A stretch of 64,000 bases of DNA from Maylandia zebra (lineage: Eukaryota > Chordata > Actinopteri > Cichliformes > Cichlidae): assembly GCF_041146795.1 (NCBI RefSeq), contig NC_135182.1, positions 33,276,509 through 33,340,508 of the forward strand, read 5' to 3'. The notes beneath the pieces were generated by a model that was not told where the DNA came from, ran no database searches, and was given only the letters and a program-made list of their open reading frames with translations. Below are positions 1 through 36,900 of this stretch, one piece after another (the first letter of the stretch is position 1; every line of letters begins with the position of its first letter). Made by a program: the position numbers and the translations under genes.

Positions 1-295
1 TACAATCTTATTATGGCACCGCTTGGCAATAGAGAACACCACAGAGCAGCTAACATGGGGCCGAAAATCACAAAGAGCACTAAACGACATCCCTTATGAC
101 TTTCACAGTGTATTCTTTTAGAGTGACCAGCTCTTAAGCTTCCCTATGCATATTTCAGTAGTATCTGCCAAACAGAAGCTGCTTAATCCCTCTCAGCTTT
201 TTTTTAATGATAACTTCCTTCAGATGTATTGGTGAACTATGCTGATGTAGAGAGAAAACACTCTTGCTGAGTATAAAAAAAGAGAACCAACTAAC

Positions 296-2922
296 TTCTT
301 GTTGGCTTTCTGGTGGTCATCTAGCATCCGTGTAACCAGTTTCTGCTGTATGTCCCGTGCACGCTTGACAAGAGACTGGATGAGCTTATAGGACTGGACC
401 TCAAACATGCCAAGTCGTACCACCTAAAATCCATGGTATAAATAAGTGACACAGTTAACACAATTTAAGAAATGACCAGTGATAAATGATGCAAGAGCTT
501 TTAAATAAGCCCAGTCAAAGAAACACAGATTTAAGAATTAGATTATTAGATTATTAGTTTTAAGCTTTCCCACTGTTTAGCTTTTTTGATTTGACACTAT
601 TTCAGCAAAATATATATCAGTATAACTGGAAGGAAACATGAAATGTTACAGAGTAAGTTATGGGACCTTGGTTTAAGGATTTTTTTTAATGCATTTACCT
701 TGGAAGGCATATACCGGATCTCATCGATAAGCTTCTGGTAGTATAGCACCTGCACCATAAATTCCTGGAAAGAGTGCTGGTCACGGAGGACCTGCTCCAC
801 ATCTCTTTCCGCCTGCCTCGATACCAGTGTGGCATATTTATCATACTTGTGGATGTACTCCTTGGGCCTGACACACTCAGCCCAGAATACCCTGCCTACC
901 TCCTCCTGGTGGGCATGAAGGACCTCTGGAAGGATGATGGGCTTCAGGGTACTTCCAAACTGTGAGCTTGGCTGGAGAAAAGCAAAGTAAGGTATAAAAA
1001 TCAGGGGGAAGCGTGCTATTAAACAGGGCTATATATAGAGTTGTCTCCTTACCCAGTCAGAGTACAGTTTGGTTTCCACACGAGGTATCACACTGACAGA
1101 TCTGAGCATGAACTCGTACACATTTAGGAAGGCCTCCTCATATATTTTGAGGTTGGGCTCAAACTTGATCTCCCTGTCCTCCAAGATCAGATGCAGAACA
1201 AAGCCTGAGTGCTCACTGGCTCGTTCTGAACGCTAGGTGTCCAAATTAAAATGATACCAAAAAAAAAAAAAAAAAAAAGTGTTCACCCTCTCATAAAATA
1301 TAAGCAAAATATATTTAAATCCCTTTAGCTTACTCAGTTTCTTCTTACCGGATCTTGTGAAATTAAGTGTGTATAGTCGATGATTGAATCTGTTAGAAGA
1401 TTCTGCAGTTGGGAAGTCATCAGCGCAGCCACACAGTTGAAAAAAGATTCTAGTTTGGTCATGTTGCTTTTGAAAGGCACCAGTTCACGCTTGCACCCTT
1501 GGTGGTAAATGTTCTGTACTTCAAGGAGCCAACTAGGGCAAAAAGAAACACAACATCAGCTTCAAGATTACATTACGTTAATGAGAACCACACATGTCGA
1601 TACCCGACAGTCTAACTGACCACTCAAAGCACTTTAACTACAAGCCACATTGATACAGCACTTTATTCTATTCACTTTAAGCATTTTATCTACCCTGGCC
1701 TATTTAGAATGAACTGTTAATCTAACATGTATGTCTTCTGACTGTGAGACGAAGGTGAAGACCCCTACAGACCATAGGGGGAACATGAAAATTCCACACA
1801 GACGGGCCTCAGTCAAGCTTTGAACAGGGAAACCTTTTCCTGTGACCATGCCAACGACTCCACCACCATACCTAAATGCATAGGCAAAGGACTTTTGGGA
1901 TAGTCTGCTGTGGCCTTTGTGAGTGGAACCTTCTAGCCATTGGTTCAACTGTGACTTATAAAGTCTGCAAAAAATGACTCAAAAATAAGTAATGGAGGGT
2001 TTTAAAATACTGAGTCAGCTCAGATTTAAATCCTAATGAAATGAGGTGGGTGGATTTGAAACAGGCAGTACATGAAATAAGTCATTAAACATCTTACAAC
2101 CAAATGCGTTTCAAACCGAAAACAGTGGAATTTCAAAGCAGACTTACTCTTGGAGGAGGACTCCTCTGGCACTGTCAACATGTCGAGCGACAATCTGCTG
2201 AAACTCAGAAAGCTCTATGGACTCGTTTCTGCAGTGGAACTCCTCTACATCTATCAGCCGGAGATTTCTGTAACCAGATAGCCAAGCAGGGCAAACAAGA
2301 CTCTTCTACATTGATCATTTGTTTTTTGATCATTTGTGACATGGTGCAATGTTTCAATGCCACAAATTTTCAAAAAGCAGAGAGAGATCTATATTTTACA
2401 CCATCAATTATTACATAACAGCTTCCAAATACCAGTAACAACAGTCTATTTTCAGCATACTGGACTTGTGACTAAATTAAATATTCATTTGTAATTTAAA
2501 AGTTTCTAAATTAGAAAATATTTCATTTTAACCAAATTAATTTGAAGCTATCATGTTTCCAACCATACTCACTTGAAGGAGAAATGCCAAAGGTAGAGTA
2601 TTTTCAGCACAGTGGGGTTGACAGAGTAAAGCTTTTCACCAATCCTCTTGCGTGCATGGACAAAAGACTTGTTCCATGGTTTTGGCACCTTTTCCACTCT
2701 GACAGTAAACAATAAAGGGCCAGTAAGGAAAAAAACTATTTTCCACAAGCCTTTACACAATTAGAACATTTTGTTTAGTCTTGTAGTTACTGCTTATGAA
2801 TATTAGCAGAGGTTTTTAATGCAATAAATATCCTGCAGACTTACTCTAGTCTGTGAGGGGGCAGATCTTTTTCTTTCTCTTTGTCACTTTCCTTTGATTC
2901 TCTGAATGTATATTTCACTGCA

Positions 2923-2996
<74 letters not shown>

Positions 2997-5812
2997 CCAC
3001 TTTATTCTTATTATTACTAAACTCTTCAGGTTTTGTGTTAACCCAACATATTAACCCAATAAAAAAAAGACTATAAATTAGTTTTGGATTTCATAAACAA
3101 TTCTCAGAATGATTTGCGGATTAAAAGTATATATATATATGAATAAATACAGATTGCTGTCTTGATGCTGTGCAAATAGTCTTCCTTGATCTCATCAACC
3201 AGCAGTTCCAGTGATGCGCTGTGGCGCCTCAGGTTTGGGGAGACCCTTTTCATAATGCTCTCCACCCAAGATTCCTCCAGAGGTGACACATGGTCCAGGT
3301 CTATACCATTCTCAATGTAGTAGTTATATCTCTGACAGGACAAAAAAAAAAAGCCAAAAAATAGTTGATAAAATTATCCATCTATATCCAGTGAATCACT
3401 CTGCACCTATATGCAACTCAAAGATATGATTCAACATGTGAATATCCCATTTTTACTGGGCACGCACATTTTTCTTTGTGCGTGCTTTCTGAATGACCTG
3501 CAATATATTCTTAGTATATTACTTGTTTTCATTTATTTAAGGTGCACCACTATGGAAGTTCAAATTAATGTGTTTTTACTTCTTGCATTTACTATACTAC
3601 CAAATCAAAATGCATGTTTAAGTAAAGGAAATCATTCACAGTAAATAAAAAATCCTGCAGTTACCAACTGCAAGCACTTAACTGAGAAAACATGATTACT
3701 ATATTATATAAAGATTTTCAAAAAGAACTGCTCAAAACTACAACCGAGATGATATCGAAGTAAACAAGAAAAACTGAAGAAAAAAGTCATCTTTACAAAT
3801 TCCCTGTAGGATTTGGTTTACCATTTTGTTTCCAGTAAACTTGTTACATAAATGATCTCTAAACCTGAATCCTTTATCTGTGCATTAAAATCTATGCATG
3901 GGTGTCAGTGTAGGGGAAGCTGGGACTACATCACCATATTGCAAACATTTGGATGGGGATTTTTGTTTCTGTTACAGAATTTTTACACTTCAGGTCCAAC
4001 ATCTTGTTAATGAGGATATACACAATAAAAAAAAGTGACCGACCATGAAGCACACAGTTCAATTTTACCATTTCACAGTCTCTACTTTCTGGTGTTTTGC
4101 CATCCTCCTCCTCCTCCTCCTCTTCCTGCCGGCTAAGTCAGAAAATGCAAATAAGAGTAAAAACAGATGCCACTTTATCATATTAAACAGTATTTCCATA
4201 TATTAAACACATTAAAGCCACAATACTTTAATCTCAGTTATGGTTTGTAGTAAAAAATTGCCTTTGAAAAAGTTTTCTGATTATACTTTATAGTAAGAAC
4301 ATAAAATGTATATTCAATATTAATGCAAAAACCATCCATAAATGTGTGGTGAAGTGGTTAGTCACATCCCTTCCATGCTGCCAAAGCATACAGCACATGT
4401 CAAACTCAAAGTCCGGTGTCAGCATGCAGAGCATTTTTTCCATGCTGGACAACCAAACCAGTAATATGTTTTTTTTCAGGCCCACAAAAAAGCAACTTTA
4501 ATTACTTTACATACTGCTAGAAGCTTAGCATAATTTAGATATCATATTTCAATTAGAAACAAAGCATCTAAGGTTTTAAAATAATGCAGTGGAGTAAAAG
4601 CTGTGCTTTCACTTGCAGGCTACCCTCACTGCTGCTAGAAAGAGACAGACTGGCTGCTCTCAGGCTTCTGCAAAAGTTAAAAGAAATCTGACATAAAGAT
4701 CCGTCCATTTAGCAGTTTATTTAATGTTTATTTTAGCTGCTTTTTAGTTTGAATTAGTGTATTACTGTGAAAGAAATCACCATTCACTGGGAGGAGATAA
4801 ACATGCTTTACTTTATATTTTAAACAGATTGATATCTGTACTATAACAGACAAATAAGTACTTATAAAGGACCAGAAATAAACAGTGAACTCACCATATA
4901 AATTTAACCAGGTTTTTTCTGAGATTCAGGTTTTTTCGATTGATGCTTTTGCGGATTCTGCTGCGACGCTTGGAGGTCCAACGGCTCTGCATCCACATTC
5001 TGTCCTCAAACTGACTCTGAGGTCTGCCATGGCTTTGAAAGGCCCTGCTGCCTGCCTCATCATTTAACTCATCTCCTACAGCACAGAAACAGTTCAGGAA
5101 GGTAAACTGTAAAGCTACAAAAAACAAAAAAACAAAACTGCTGGCATAAAACCATCCAAAAAAAGAGGCAACAACTCAAAACCTAGAGGAATGAACCCAC
5201 GTTTTGAAGCTGTTTCAGTCCCATCAGGTTTCTGTGTGATTAGAGGAAACAGCGAAAATGACGGTCTTGCTTCCATCCAGGGCTGCTTTCTGAGGACCTG
5301 GGCAGTGGAGAGAGGTTATTGGAGTTATCAAAAACTAAAATAAATTAGAAATTGAGATAATTGCTGAGTTAACAGAAATACAAGACTTCAGAAAAATAAA
5401 AACAAACTCTAAAAAAATTAAATACACAGCCATATGAAATAAAGTCTCCTCAGGACTCGAAGCAGTCCCTTAAAAAAAAAAAGCACACCCCAGAAGCACA
5501 TTTAACAGCAATAATGTGAAGTAACAGTAAGGGTTTTCTGCATGGCTTTCAGTCTCTCACATCATTGTGGAGTAATTATGGTCCACTCAGCTTTTCACAG
5601 TTGGTTCTGCTTAGCAAGGTCTGAGACCAGTCATTTATGCACACCTCTTTTTAAAGATCCAACAAAAGCACTTCAGTGGGTTGAGGTTTGAATTTTGAGT
5701 GGGCCATTGCAGAGCCTGGATTCTTTTTTTTTCAGCCGCTCTGTTAGAGGTTTACTGGTGTGCATCAGATCACTGTCCTGTTGTAAGACCCAATACCAGC
5801 CAAGCTTTAACT

Positions 5813-5856
<44 letters not shown>

Positions 5857-6270
5857 CCTCTGACATTTGACTCCAGAATACTGGAATCTATTATGGTACA
5901 ACAGAGAGGAGTTCAAGGTAAGTCCCCCTCCGCCCTCCCCTGAAAACAAATAAGACTAAGCTAACCTAAATGAAAGCAGGCATACACATACACCTGAAAA
6001 TAAGTAAGTGAATAAATAAAACAATTAACTTTAATAATTTGCTATAACAACCAGGGTTAAGCTTTCATTTGTCTTCTTTACACACATAGGCTGGACTTCA
6101 CGTCCGCAGTGCGCTAACACCGGCTTCCTAACTTTTTTGTTGCGGTCAGTTAGCAGCACAGAAACACAGACGATATTCGAGTTCAGGTATTCTGAACTTA
6201 CCTGTGCTGGACTCAGTGGCAAAAGTGAGCGACTACCTGTGATAGTTCTTCTTTTCTTCGCTGAACTCAT
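296..6270 (-). CDS. Axonemal dynein heavy chain, N-terminal exons 1-12 (partial gene, DNAH3/7/12 type)
   Basis: Coding exons in transcription order: 6202-6270, 5183-5297, 4895-5075, 4069-4132, 3151-3331, 2845-2917, 2573-2698, 2148-2267, 1349-1532, 1053-1226, 699-971, 296-423. All junctions are GT-AG and phases join into about 562 open residues. The start MSSAKKRRTITG was chosen because it begins the only frame that splices onward. Exon 5 has the YNYYIENGIDLDHVSPLEES block and exon 9 the SFFNCVAALMTSQLQNLL block. From memory both typify the tail of single-headed inner-arm dynein heavy chains (DNAH3, 7, 12). These are motors of the ciliary axoneme; the tail binds the inner arm, while the AAA motor ring lies beyond the left edge. 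Exon 4 is a lysine-poor, Glu-rich stretch from a (CTC)n run. Exon 10 uses the TTCAG acceptor; the nearby CTAG acceptor would shift frame. The paralogue within the DNAH3/7/12 group is unresolved. Confidence 0.88.
2926..2992. repeat. (CA)n microsatellite
   Basis: An uninterrupted CA/TG dinucleotide tract of about 67 bp. It lies in a dynein intron, immediately upstream (on the minus strand) of the exon 6 acceptor, so length variation here sits next to a splice site. Confidence 0.97.
5460..5813 (-). mobile_element. Tc1/mariner-like transposon fragment
   Basis: Read on the minus strand, this segment resembles the 3' half of a fish Tc1-type transposase gene: a decayed catalytic block about an observed DNA strand and dinucleotide pair, then text matching 'HxP(L)NPIEH-W' style coding and a tail ending in a poly(T/A) stretch. 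Frames are broken. It lies in intron 1 of the dynein gene. Identification is by remembered similarity only. Confidence 0.45.
5814..5854. repeat. (TAA)n microsatellite
   Basis: About 13 tandem TAA units at the edge of the Tc1-like fragment in dynein intron 1. Confidence 0.95.
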
Positions 6271-7813
6271 ATTCGTGCCAAAGCAACCATAAAACCACCG
6301 CTAAACTCTTTACCGAAGCTCTGTGCCGTTGCTAGGGCAGTTGCCAAGTGATTAACGGTGACCTCGCGTAAACACCTGTGGACAACAGGAAGACCCGCGC
6401 GCGTGGACGTTTGGGTAGAACAGCAACAAAAATCTAAAGCTTCATATTTAAAATAATTGACGTTTTATTTGCTTTTCTCTGGAGTTTTTGTGTCTGTCGT
6501 GAACACTGTTTCTGTGTTTCGCGTTGTGTCGTGAAAGTCCTCGCGGGTCTGTTAGACTTTAATCTCCCCTGGCAACATCAATGTTTAGGTGAGCGAGTCC
6601 TTTCATTGTGTGGCACGTGGTGGTACTGCCCCCTTTCTGATACAGCGCTGAGAAGTGGAAAACAGGGAAACTAAGAGCAATAAGAAAAGCAATAAAAACA
6701 AAACCGTGTTTAATAAAGATGCACTTCATATGTTCTATATAATACTGTATACTTTCCCATAAACTTTTTTTTTAGCTTACGCTCCTTGTAATTATACTTC
6801 ATAGGTTTCATTTCAGCATTCTTTGAGATATTTCTATCTTATAATAACTGAATATAGAAAAAAAAAACATTCCTGCACAGTCACTGTGCCTGCATATACC
6901 TATTCTTATTTCCTCAATACATTCAAAGAATGAATAATGTTGTATAAAATAAAGATACACAAAGATAGATCAAGATGAAGAAATCTGTTATGATCATACA
7001 CTTATTGAAATTATTTCAAATACACCATGTGTTTACTGGACGATGTTTATTTGCCATAAATATTAGTAAAAATAAAAGTCACTTTAAACATCAACTCAAA
7101 AACAACAACCTGAAACTGGTTCTGTGCTTAATAATTAATACAAAACATTAAACTTTTAGTCAAGACAACGTCTTTACCATCCCACCATCAATGTTTGACA
7201 GTCTAATAATAGAGTCACTCTGATATTCTGATGCCTGTTGAAACCAATTTACCAAATACCAACTGAGCTATGAACTATTCAACTGACAACTGAAGCTATT
7301 CATAAAGGCTATGAGTGAGTTTTTAAAATAGATTAATGTAGCTGGTCTGAGGTCTTTAGGTTTAAAATGCATACTGTACTTCTCCCTATATTGGTAACTG
7401 ACATGTAAAATATTTTAAGTATGAGTTTGTGCATTTCAGTGTTTATCAAAGTGTGTAAACATTTTTTGCCCTGTATTGACTCATCTACACATTTCTTTTA
7501 TTCCCCTCAGTATATTGCATAAAAACTGTAAAAACTATTTACACAAAATTACAAAGGTAGCTTTGGCTCGGATAAAACATTAAAAATACAGACACTGCCT
7601 TGTTTCTGTAGAGAAACGAATATTTTCTAATGCCTAGAAATTATATTATTAACAACCACTGGTTTTTATCCAGAAAACATGTGGAAACAAGAGAATCAGA
7701 ATGCTCTCAGGTTTATTCTATTCCGAGTAAGATCTTCAGTAGGACTGTCTGGAAACCAGACTGACTTCTTATATCAGATCACAGCACACAGAAGTATTTC
7801 TCTGTTCCACTTC
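6271..7813. promoter_or_regulatory. Intergenic: dynein 5' flank and esyt3 copy A 3' flank; X-box-like motif
   Basis: There is no coding sequence here. The first 300 bases upstream of the dynein ATG are relatively GC- and CpG-rich, as expected of a vertebrate promoter. GTTGCTAGGGCAG at 6328-6340, about 60 bases upstream of the dynein ATG, resembles one half of an RFX X-box, which is known to drive ciliary genes. The remainder is AT-rich. A diverged second copy of this whole segment starts near 45,300. Copy A's transcript could end at the minus-strand AATAAA at 7712-7717. Confidence 0.5.
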
Positions 7814-30604
<22,791 letters not shown>

Positions 30605-31730
30605 TTCATTTTCATTTGAAAAGTAGACAAACCAGTCCTCCCCACTTACCTCGCGCTCATAGTAGTCCTAAACCTTCTCCGTGTTTTTTTTTTTAAACAA
30701 AAATAAATATGCAGGATAAAATGACGGAAATAAATCCAGACCTGGAACTTAGATTTCCACGCTGTATGCCTATTCTGCACCGGGAGGTGCTGTGTAAGTC
30801 AGTGCCAAAACACCCCGAACCATATTGTTGATGTTGTAACTACACAGTAACGTCATCAGGGCACGAGCGCACAATCACACGCACGTTGTTGCACTTTTGA
30901 TTCCTTACTGGCACCTACTGTGTCAGTAGTGCGCTTCAAGTCAGGACTTTCCACGCACACGGAGATGTGCTTATAAGGTCTCGGTTCTCTTTGGATCTTA
31001 AAATTCCTCAGTGATGAAGTTTAACAAATACAGATACAGATCCTCTCTTACTGAACCCGACTTTATTGCGCTCGTTTAAGTCCCAAACAGACCGCATTTC
31101 TCTCCATGGACAAGAAAAAAAGGAACGGAGAAATAGCAGATGACGTAATTAACAAAAAGGAAACTTATATATTTTTTGTTACCAATTCTCATCTTTCTTT
31201 TATCATTATTTCAATTCATGTTTTCATTCATATCTTTATTTAGCTTCATTTGATTTTTTTTTTTTGTCTTTTTCTTAGTATTATCATTACCATCAGTAGT
31301 GGTACAAATAGTACTGGCGGTGGTATTATTACTTATATTGTTATTATTACCAATATTTTTAATATTATTACTGATATTATTATTATTTAATGATGACTCA
31401 TCTAACCACATAATGTAGATCCCCATATCCACGCATTGGGTTCAACCACATGAAACTCACACCCAGTTTTAATTGAATGCAAACTCTACAAATATGTACA
31501 AATGTTTGTTTGTTTGTTTGTGTTCTACTCTTTTTCAATGTATTCTTTTTCTCGTTTGTGTCAGTGCACATTTTCTTCATAGTTGTTTTTGGCAATGCTG
31601 ATTAATTCTGGCATTTTCACTATGCATGTTTCACATTTTTATTACCCACTTGTAAACATCTACTCTTACCAGTAGCAGTTTATAAGAGAAAATATATTGA
31701 GCAGAATCAAATTGCGTGTGGTTTGTGTGG
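30605..31730. promoter_or_regulatory. 5' flank of esyt3 copy A
   Basis: No exon is seen. The first few hundred bases upstream of exon 1 contain scattered CpGs and a GC-rich stretch about 30,770-30,960, a likely promoter. A (TTATTA)-rich low-complexity run follows at about 31,255-31,395. Confidence 0.4.
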
Positions 31731-31734
31731 CCCC

Positions 31735-32060
31735 CCCACAACGGTCCCAGTTTCACTTAAGCTAGACATCAAGATTGAGCTGGAAAGGATGTGCAGCAGG
31801 TTATGGTGTAAGGGCAGAGATGGTAATGTACTAATATGCGTGCGAGTGTGTTGATAAGATGAAAGGAACTTTAAGGAACAAAAGGAGAGAGAGGGGAGGA
31901 CAGTTAGTGAATCAGGAAATGCAGAGGATTGGTAAGGAGGAAGTGAGGGCAGCTGTGAAGAGGATGGAGAATGGAAAGACAGCTGGTCTGGATGCCGTTA
32001 TGGGAATGACTGGGAGTGAGGGTTTTCACCCAGCCAGTTGTACAGCATCTCGTTAACATT
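31735..32060 (+). mobile_element. LINE fragment (RTE/BovB-like reverse transcriptase N-part)
   Basis: Plus-strand translation includes EEVRAAVKRMENGKTAGLDAV, which matches the remembered RT start (E-VR-A-KRMK-GKA-GPD). The catalytic part is missing and the sequence ends in unrelated DNA. Confidence 0.65.
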
Positions 32061-32089
32061 TCATTACCTTTCTTCAGTAGTAAGGAACT

Positions 32090-33900
32090 GAGCTTTGTTT
32101 GATTAAATAATGTTTATTAATACACCTGTTTTCACAGACAAATAGGCACAAAGTTCTGTGCATTCAAATAAATGAAAATGAGGAAGAATTACAATAAAAA
32201 TAAATCAGAAGATTAAAAAAACACTGTTAACAATAATACAAAAGCAAGTTCAAAGAGAATAAAATAAAAGTCGCAATAAATCAGTTAACATAAATAGCAA
32301 TACCCCCCCCCCCCCCAGTCGCTAACAAGGAACAGTTATTAAATTCAGAGTCTGTGATCGAAGGCTCGAAGGAGTAAAAACAAGCTTAGATAAATAGTCT
32401 AGACCTTGTTCACTTAGTGATCTCTGTGCAAGAATGTGAATTTCACACATAAAACACGTAAAACACATCAGCAGTCTGACTGCACCGTTTTGTAAATCTT
32501 GGATGTGAAAAATAGATGATTTAACTAAGTCAGTAAAAAAGGACTTTACGGTTTGCATGAATCAGCCGAGGAGACTATACACCTAAATGAAAGAAACAGA
32601 AATGTCAAATAGATTTTATATAAAAGTTAAAGCCTAAAGAAGAAACAAATACTATACCAAAATTATGAATGCTGGACGAGCAAAAGGAAGCAATCACTTG
32701 ACTGGTTTTTCAGTGTAGTTCAGGAGGAGCTACAATCATGGCCTCAGTCTTGTTGAAATTCAAAACAAATCAATTGCTGGGATAGACATTGAACTAGGTG
32801 GATAGCCTCTCGAGCCGGTAAGGCTTAAAAGACAAAAACAGCTGAATGTCAGCATAAATAAATAAGAAATGGAAAGGTTGAACGATGGCAGCTAAAGGAA
32901 GGATGTAGCGATATAGTAGTAAGAGACCGGGGACTGAACCTTGTGGAACCTCACAGCTTAGAGAAGAAATGTTGTTTACCCTAAACAGAGAAAGTCCTGT
33001 CTGAAAAATCAGAGGAAAACAAGTCTAACACCAAGCCAGAGATACCAGCCGAAACCTCAAGCCTATTAAGTAACATACCATAGTCAACGGTATGAAGGGC
33101 TCTATTGAGATCAACTAAAATGAGTACAGAACAATTTCCTGAATCAAATACCATTAGAATGGTATTATAGACTCTCAATCTCAAGGAAGTGCTGCTTTGG
33201 AAAATCAAACTGGAACAGTCAGAAATCTGTTTTTTGTATAAAAAGGATCTCAATTGACTCCCCACAACTGTTTCTAATAATCTCCTGATAGAGTAAATGG
33301 CAATTTTGAAACAGATGGATAATTCCCAACAGAACTGACATCAAGATTACATTTTTTAAAGTAACAAAACTGGCTCGGAATGCTTAAAACGGGGAATGCC
33401 ACAACCTTACTTCAAACAGTTGTTAACGGTAGTTAGAAATGAAGAACCATACTTGTAAAAGTCCCAAACAGGAAAGAGGTAAAATCTCAAATAAGTATGA
33501 AGAGGGTTTTATCGAGTCCATTACTGTAACTAAGCCATTAACAATAACTGGAAAGAATGACGTAAAGGACTCAGCTCACTAAGAGCCATCTTCACATGCT
33601 GAGGAACATAAGGAGAACTTGGATCTTATGGTAACTCGGTCACCTTATTTACAAAATGATTGAGAAATACATTACAGTCATCCTGGGATTATTCTTGTCA
33701 CAATTAGATTGAGATGGCTGAAATAAAAAGATCCAGTCCCTTTCACTGCTTCATTATAATAGTGGAGAGGATCTTTCAAATAAAGAAGAGGATCAAACGT
33801 TCATCTCTGAAATAACAGTCATCAATTGAATGTCAGATCCTAATACAAACACGTTGTTAATACTTAGTTAAAATGAACATTAAAAGAGTGACTTATGGTC
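32090..33900 (-). mobile_element. Decayed L2-like LINE
   Basis: On the minus strand, 32,981-33,265 encodes an RT segment with SVLILVDLNRALHTVDYGML, the altered form of the usual 'LDLSAAFDTVDH' motif; the first catalytic Asp is kept, and SDRTFSV follows. Stops and frame shifts interrupt the remainder. A run of Cs is at 32,303-32,317. Confidence 0.65.
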
Positions 33901-36900
33901 ACCAAAAGCAACTTCATTTACTGCCAACTTAACACCATAAGCTATGTCCAAGTTGCATTTTTGCGAGGATAGTGGGACCAGATACATGTTGAACAAAGAG
34001 CACATGACACTCATTAACTTAGTGGTACTGTCTGATCAACCATCAGCATTAATGGTCAAGTCCTCAACTTACTGCAGTTTGATGGAAACTGTGAAAATAT
34101 TATTTAGCATTGAAAAACAAGCTGATTTTTGCTTGTATATCTCATCAGTTATAGTTCTGACAAATTGTCTTTTCTTGCATACAAAAAGTGACACAAACTT
34201 GTTTTAATCTTACGTTTAAGTGTGTCAGTTTCAAGTAAGACCTCCAGTGTTACTAGATTGGAAGATGAATTTTGTGCCTGGGATCAGAGTGTTCCTTATT
34301 TACACGATCAAAGATAGTTTTTCTGCTACTTTCGGAAAAAAAAATCCATAAAGGAGTATGAAACTCTTCAAGCATCATGTCGGCAGTTTCCCCTGCAGTG
34401 GCTGATGAGGTGATTTTTAAGTTGCAAAGCTTTTCTCAGATCCACTTGCTAGATGGATTTCTTCAGCCCAAGCAGAGTGAGCTCATACCTTTAGAGAAAC
34501 AGGTGTGAAATATTCACATGACTATATCTAAAAACAAATAATCACCCACACACGGTTTTACATTAGAGTCCATGACTTGCAATCAACAAAGAAACAAAGA
34601 AACCAGCACCAGTTTGTATTTGGTGCTGAAAGTGGTTATTTTAGTGAAAACCCAGAAACAAGTATTGCCCCTTATAAGATGCTTCATACTGACACTCATA
34701 TGTATGTATAGATAGATAGAAAACAAATAGATTAAACTGCTTTTTAAAGCTTGTATCAGAAAAAATGAGTTGTTTATATTAGATAGTAATTATATTTGTT
34801 TCAATTTTAATGACACCAATACTGATTATTTCTTAATATGTTTTTAAAAATTAAGATTATTTTTATCAGAAGCATATATCACTCTAATTACTATAAAAAT
34901 GTTTATTTACAAATAGGAATATTCCTCAGTGTATAGTTTTATTATTTTTAAGGTATCAATGCCGTTTACCCTGACGTAGCATAACATACCAAGCCAATGC
35001 CCTTTTTCTCTCTGGAGACCAACATCTTGTTACTTTTCACAGACACATACAACTTCCTAGTTTGTGCTTCCCTGAGTGTCACATCGAACTGAAACCTGTG
35101 ACAAAAGATGATTGTCAGAAAAGTAAAAGAAAGTAACACTGTGCACAAACTTTAAAACTCCCAGCTCTTCGTTTTTTAAAAAACAAACGGGATATGTAGA
35201 ATTAGTTTATTACGCTCACTTTTCTTTGAAAATGGGATTGATCGCCCTCTTCTTGACACCGGTCCTCTTGCGATGCTTCAAGCTTTGGACAGGAAGGAGA
35301 TACAGGCGGACGTAAGAGTCTGTGCCGTTCTCACTGCAGGGGAATAAATTCCTGCGTGACAGAGGATTTTAAAAGAAAACTGTATATTATATGTGCAATT
35401 TACAATCTCTAACTGTTGCCTTTTTCTCATCTGATGTGTTGAGTTCAGATAATTTAAAACAAAAATAATGAATATCTTAATATTCTTAAATTAAGCCTGT
35501 TTATGACTTATACCAGCTACTGCAAACATATTATATGACATATTTTCAATATCCTGGACCTAGGTGTATATATATATTATTTCAACATATGGTGCTTATT
35601 AGAAAAAGAGTTTAATGTCATCACACTAAAAATGCAAATCATAACTGGTGCTGCTTGATCGCTGTGACATACCTGCAATTGTTAACAAAGACCATGAGTT
35701 TGTTCCTCATGGCTGCATATTGTACAGACAACGCAATCTCTCCAAATGAACCCAGATGATTCCTAATGGCCCTTTAGAGGTAAAAATAAATATATGAATG
35801 TCACCTTTTCTTTCTTTCAGTTCTTTTGAGAATGCAGCATCTCGCTTAGTTCATTATATCTGTAAAAATATTAAAAGTCAGCGTTAGAGGACAGAAATGG
35901 ACACACAGAGAACAATTCTCACTCTGGATAGGAGGCTCCATCTGACAGGTCGAATCGCGATGAATTGATGACGTTCTCTAACAGCAGGCTGTGGGAGTCG
36001 AACCGACGCAAGTTTATTGATGAAGATGATTGCTTCCTGTTTTCAGGCGCCTGGGAGGAGCCACAGCCTTGAGCCAAATAGCCTTTGCTTGGTGATGCTC
36101 CCTCCAGGTTCGGAGTAGAGGCAGCAGGGATATTGTTGGAGGAAGCTGTGTGAGAGGAGGGTGGAGCATTGGAGGGATTGGAGACTGAGCTGTACCCTGA
36201 TTTTCTGGCCTGTTGTTGTTTGCCTTGTGGAGGAGGACTGAAGATAGTCTGGGATGGAGGCTCTTCCAAATTAAGAATCTGTGTGAGATTTACATCAGAG
36301 CTGATGAGGAATTGTATTGGCAGTACTAGTGAATAACACAATGGGGGCGGGGGGGAACAAAAACAACAACTAAAATAAATAAAACAGGGAAACCTAAGAG
36401 ATCTTTAGCCTTGCATGCCCACCCTGAGAGTGGCCCTCAGTTTGATCTGGCTGTTTGCTCCAGAGCGCTCCAGCATGAAGCGCTGGTCTAGAGTCAGGTT
36501 GGAGGTTCTGAGCAGGTGACTGAGGGGCAAGCTGAGAACACCGACTAGATTCTTCTTCTCAGGCTCTTTGACCTGAACCACATGAACAAAGAAAATATGA
36601 AAAAACAAAGATTAGATTAAACTTATGAAGAGATCAGATGGAATATGGTGTTGCAACATTGGCAACACACTGGAGAAATCAAGGTTTGAATGATTGGTTT
36701 ACAGGCATACAAAACAAAAACTGTATGAAGAACATATCTGATTAAAAACTGGAAAAAATGTGAGAACATGCTATTACTTTTCTAATTAGGTTATTAAATT
36801 AAAGGTTTTAAACTATTTATTTTACATTATTTTACAAACAGTACGGAGTAAATGACAAACCTGAACAATGAGCTCCTGTGCACTGACATTATGCACAAAG

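Noticed and set aside
1053-1233. Dynein exon 10 starting at the CTAG acceptor
   Set aside because: It gives a frame that stops within the exon; the TTCAG acceptor seven bases on restores the frame and the dynein match.
4610-4690. Possible extra dynein exon between exons 3 and 4
   Set aside because: Candidate acceptors give a stop or run into stops, while direct joining of 4895-5075 to 4069-4132 keeps the frame.
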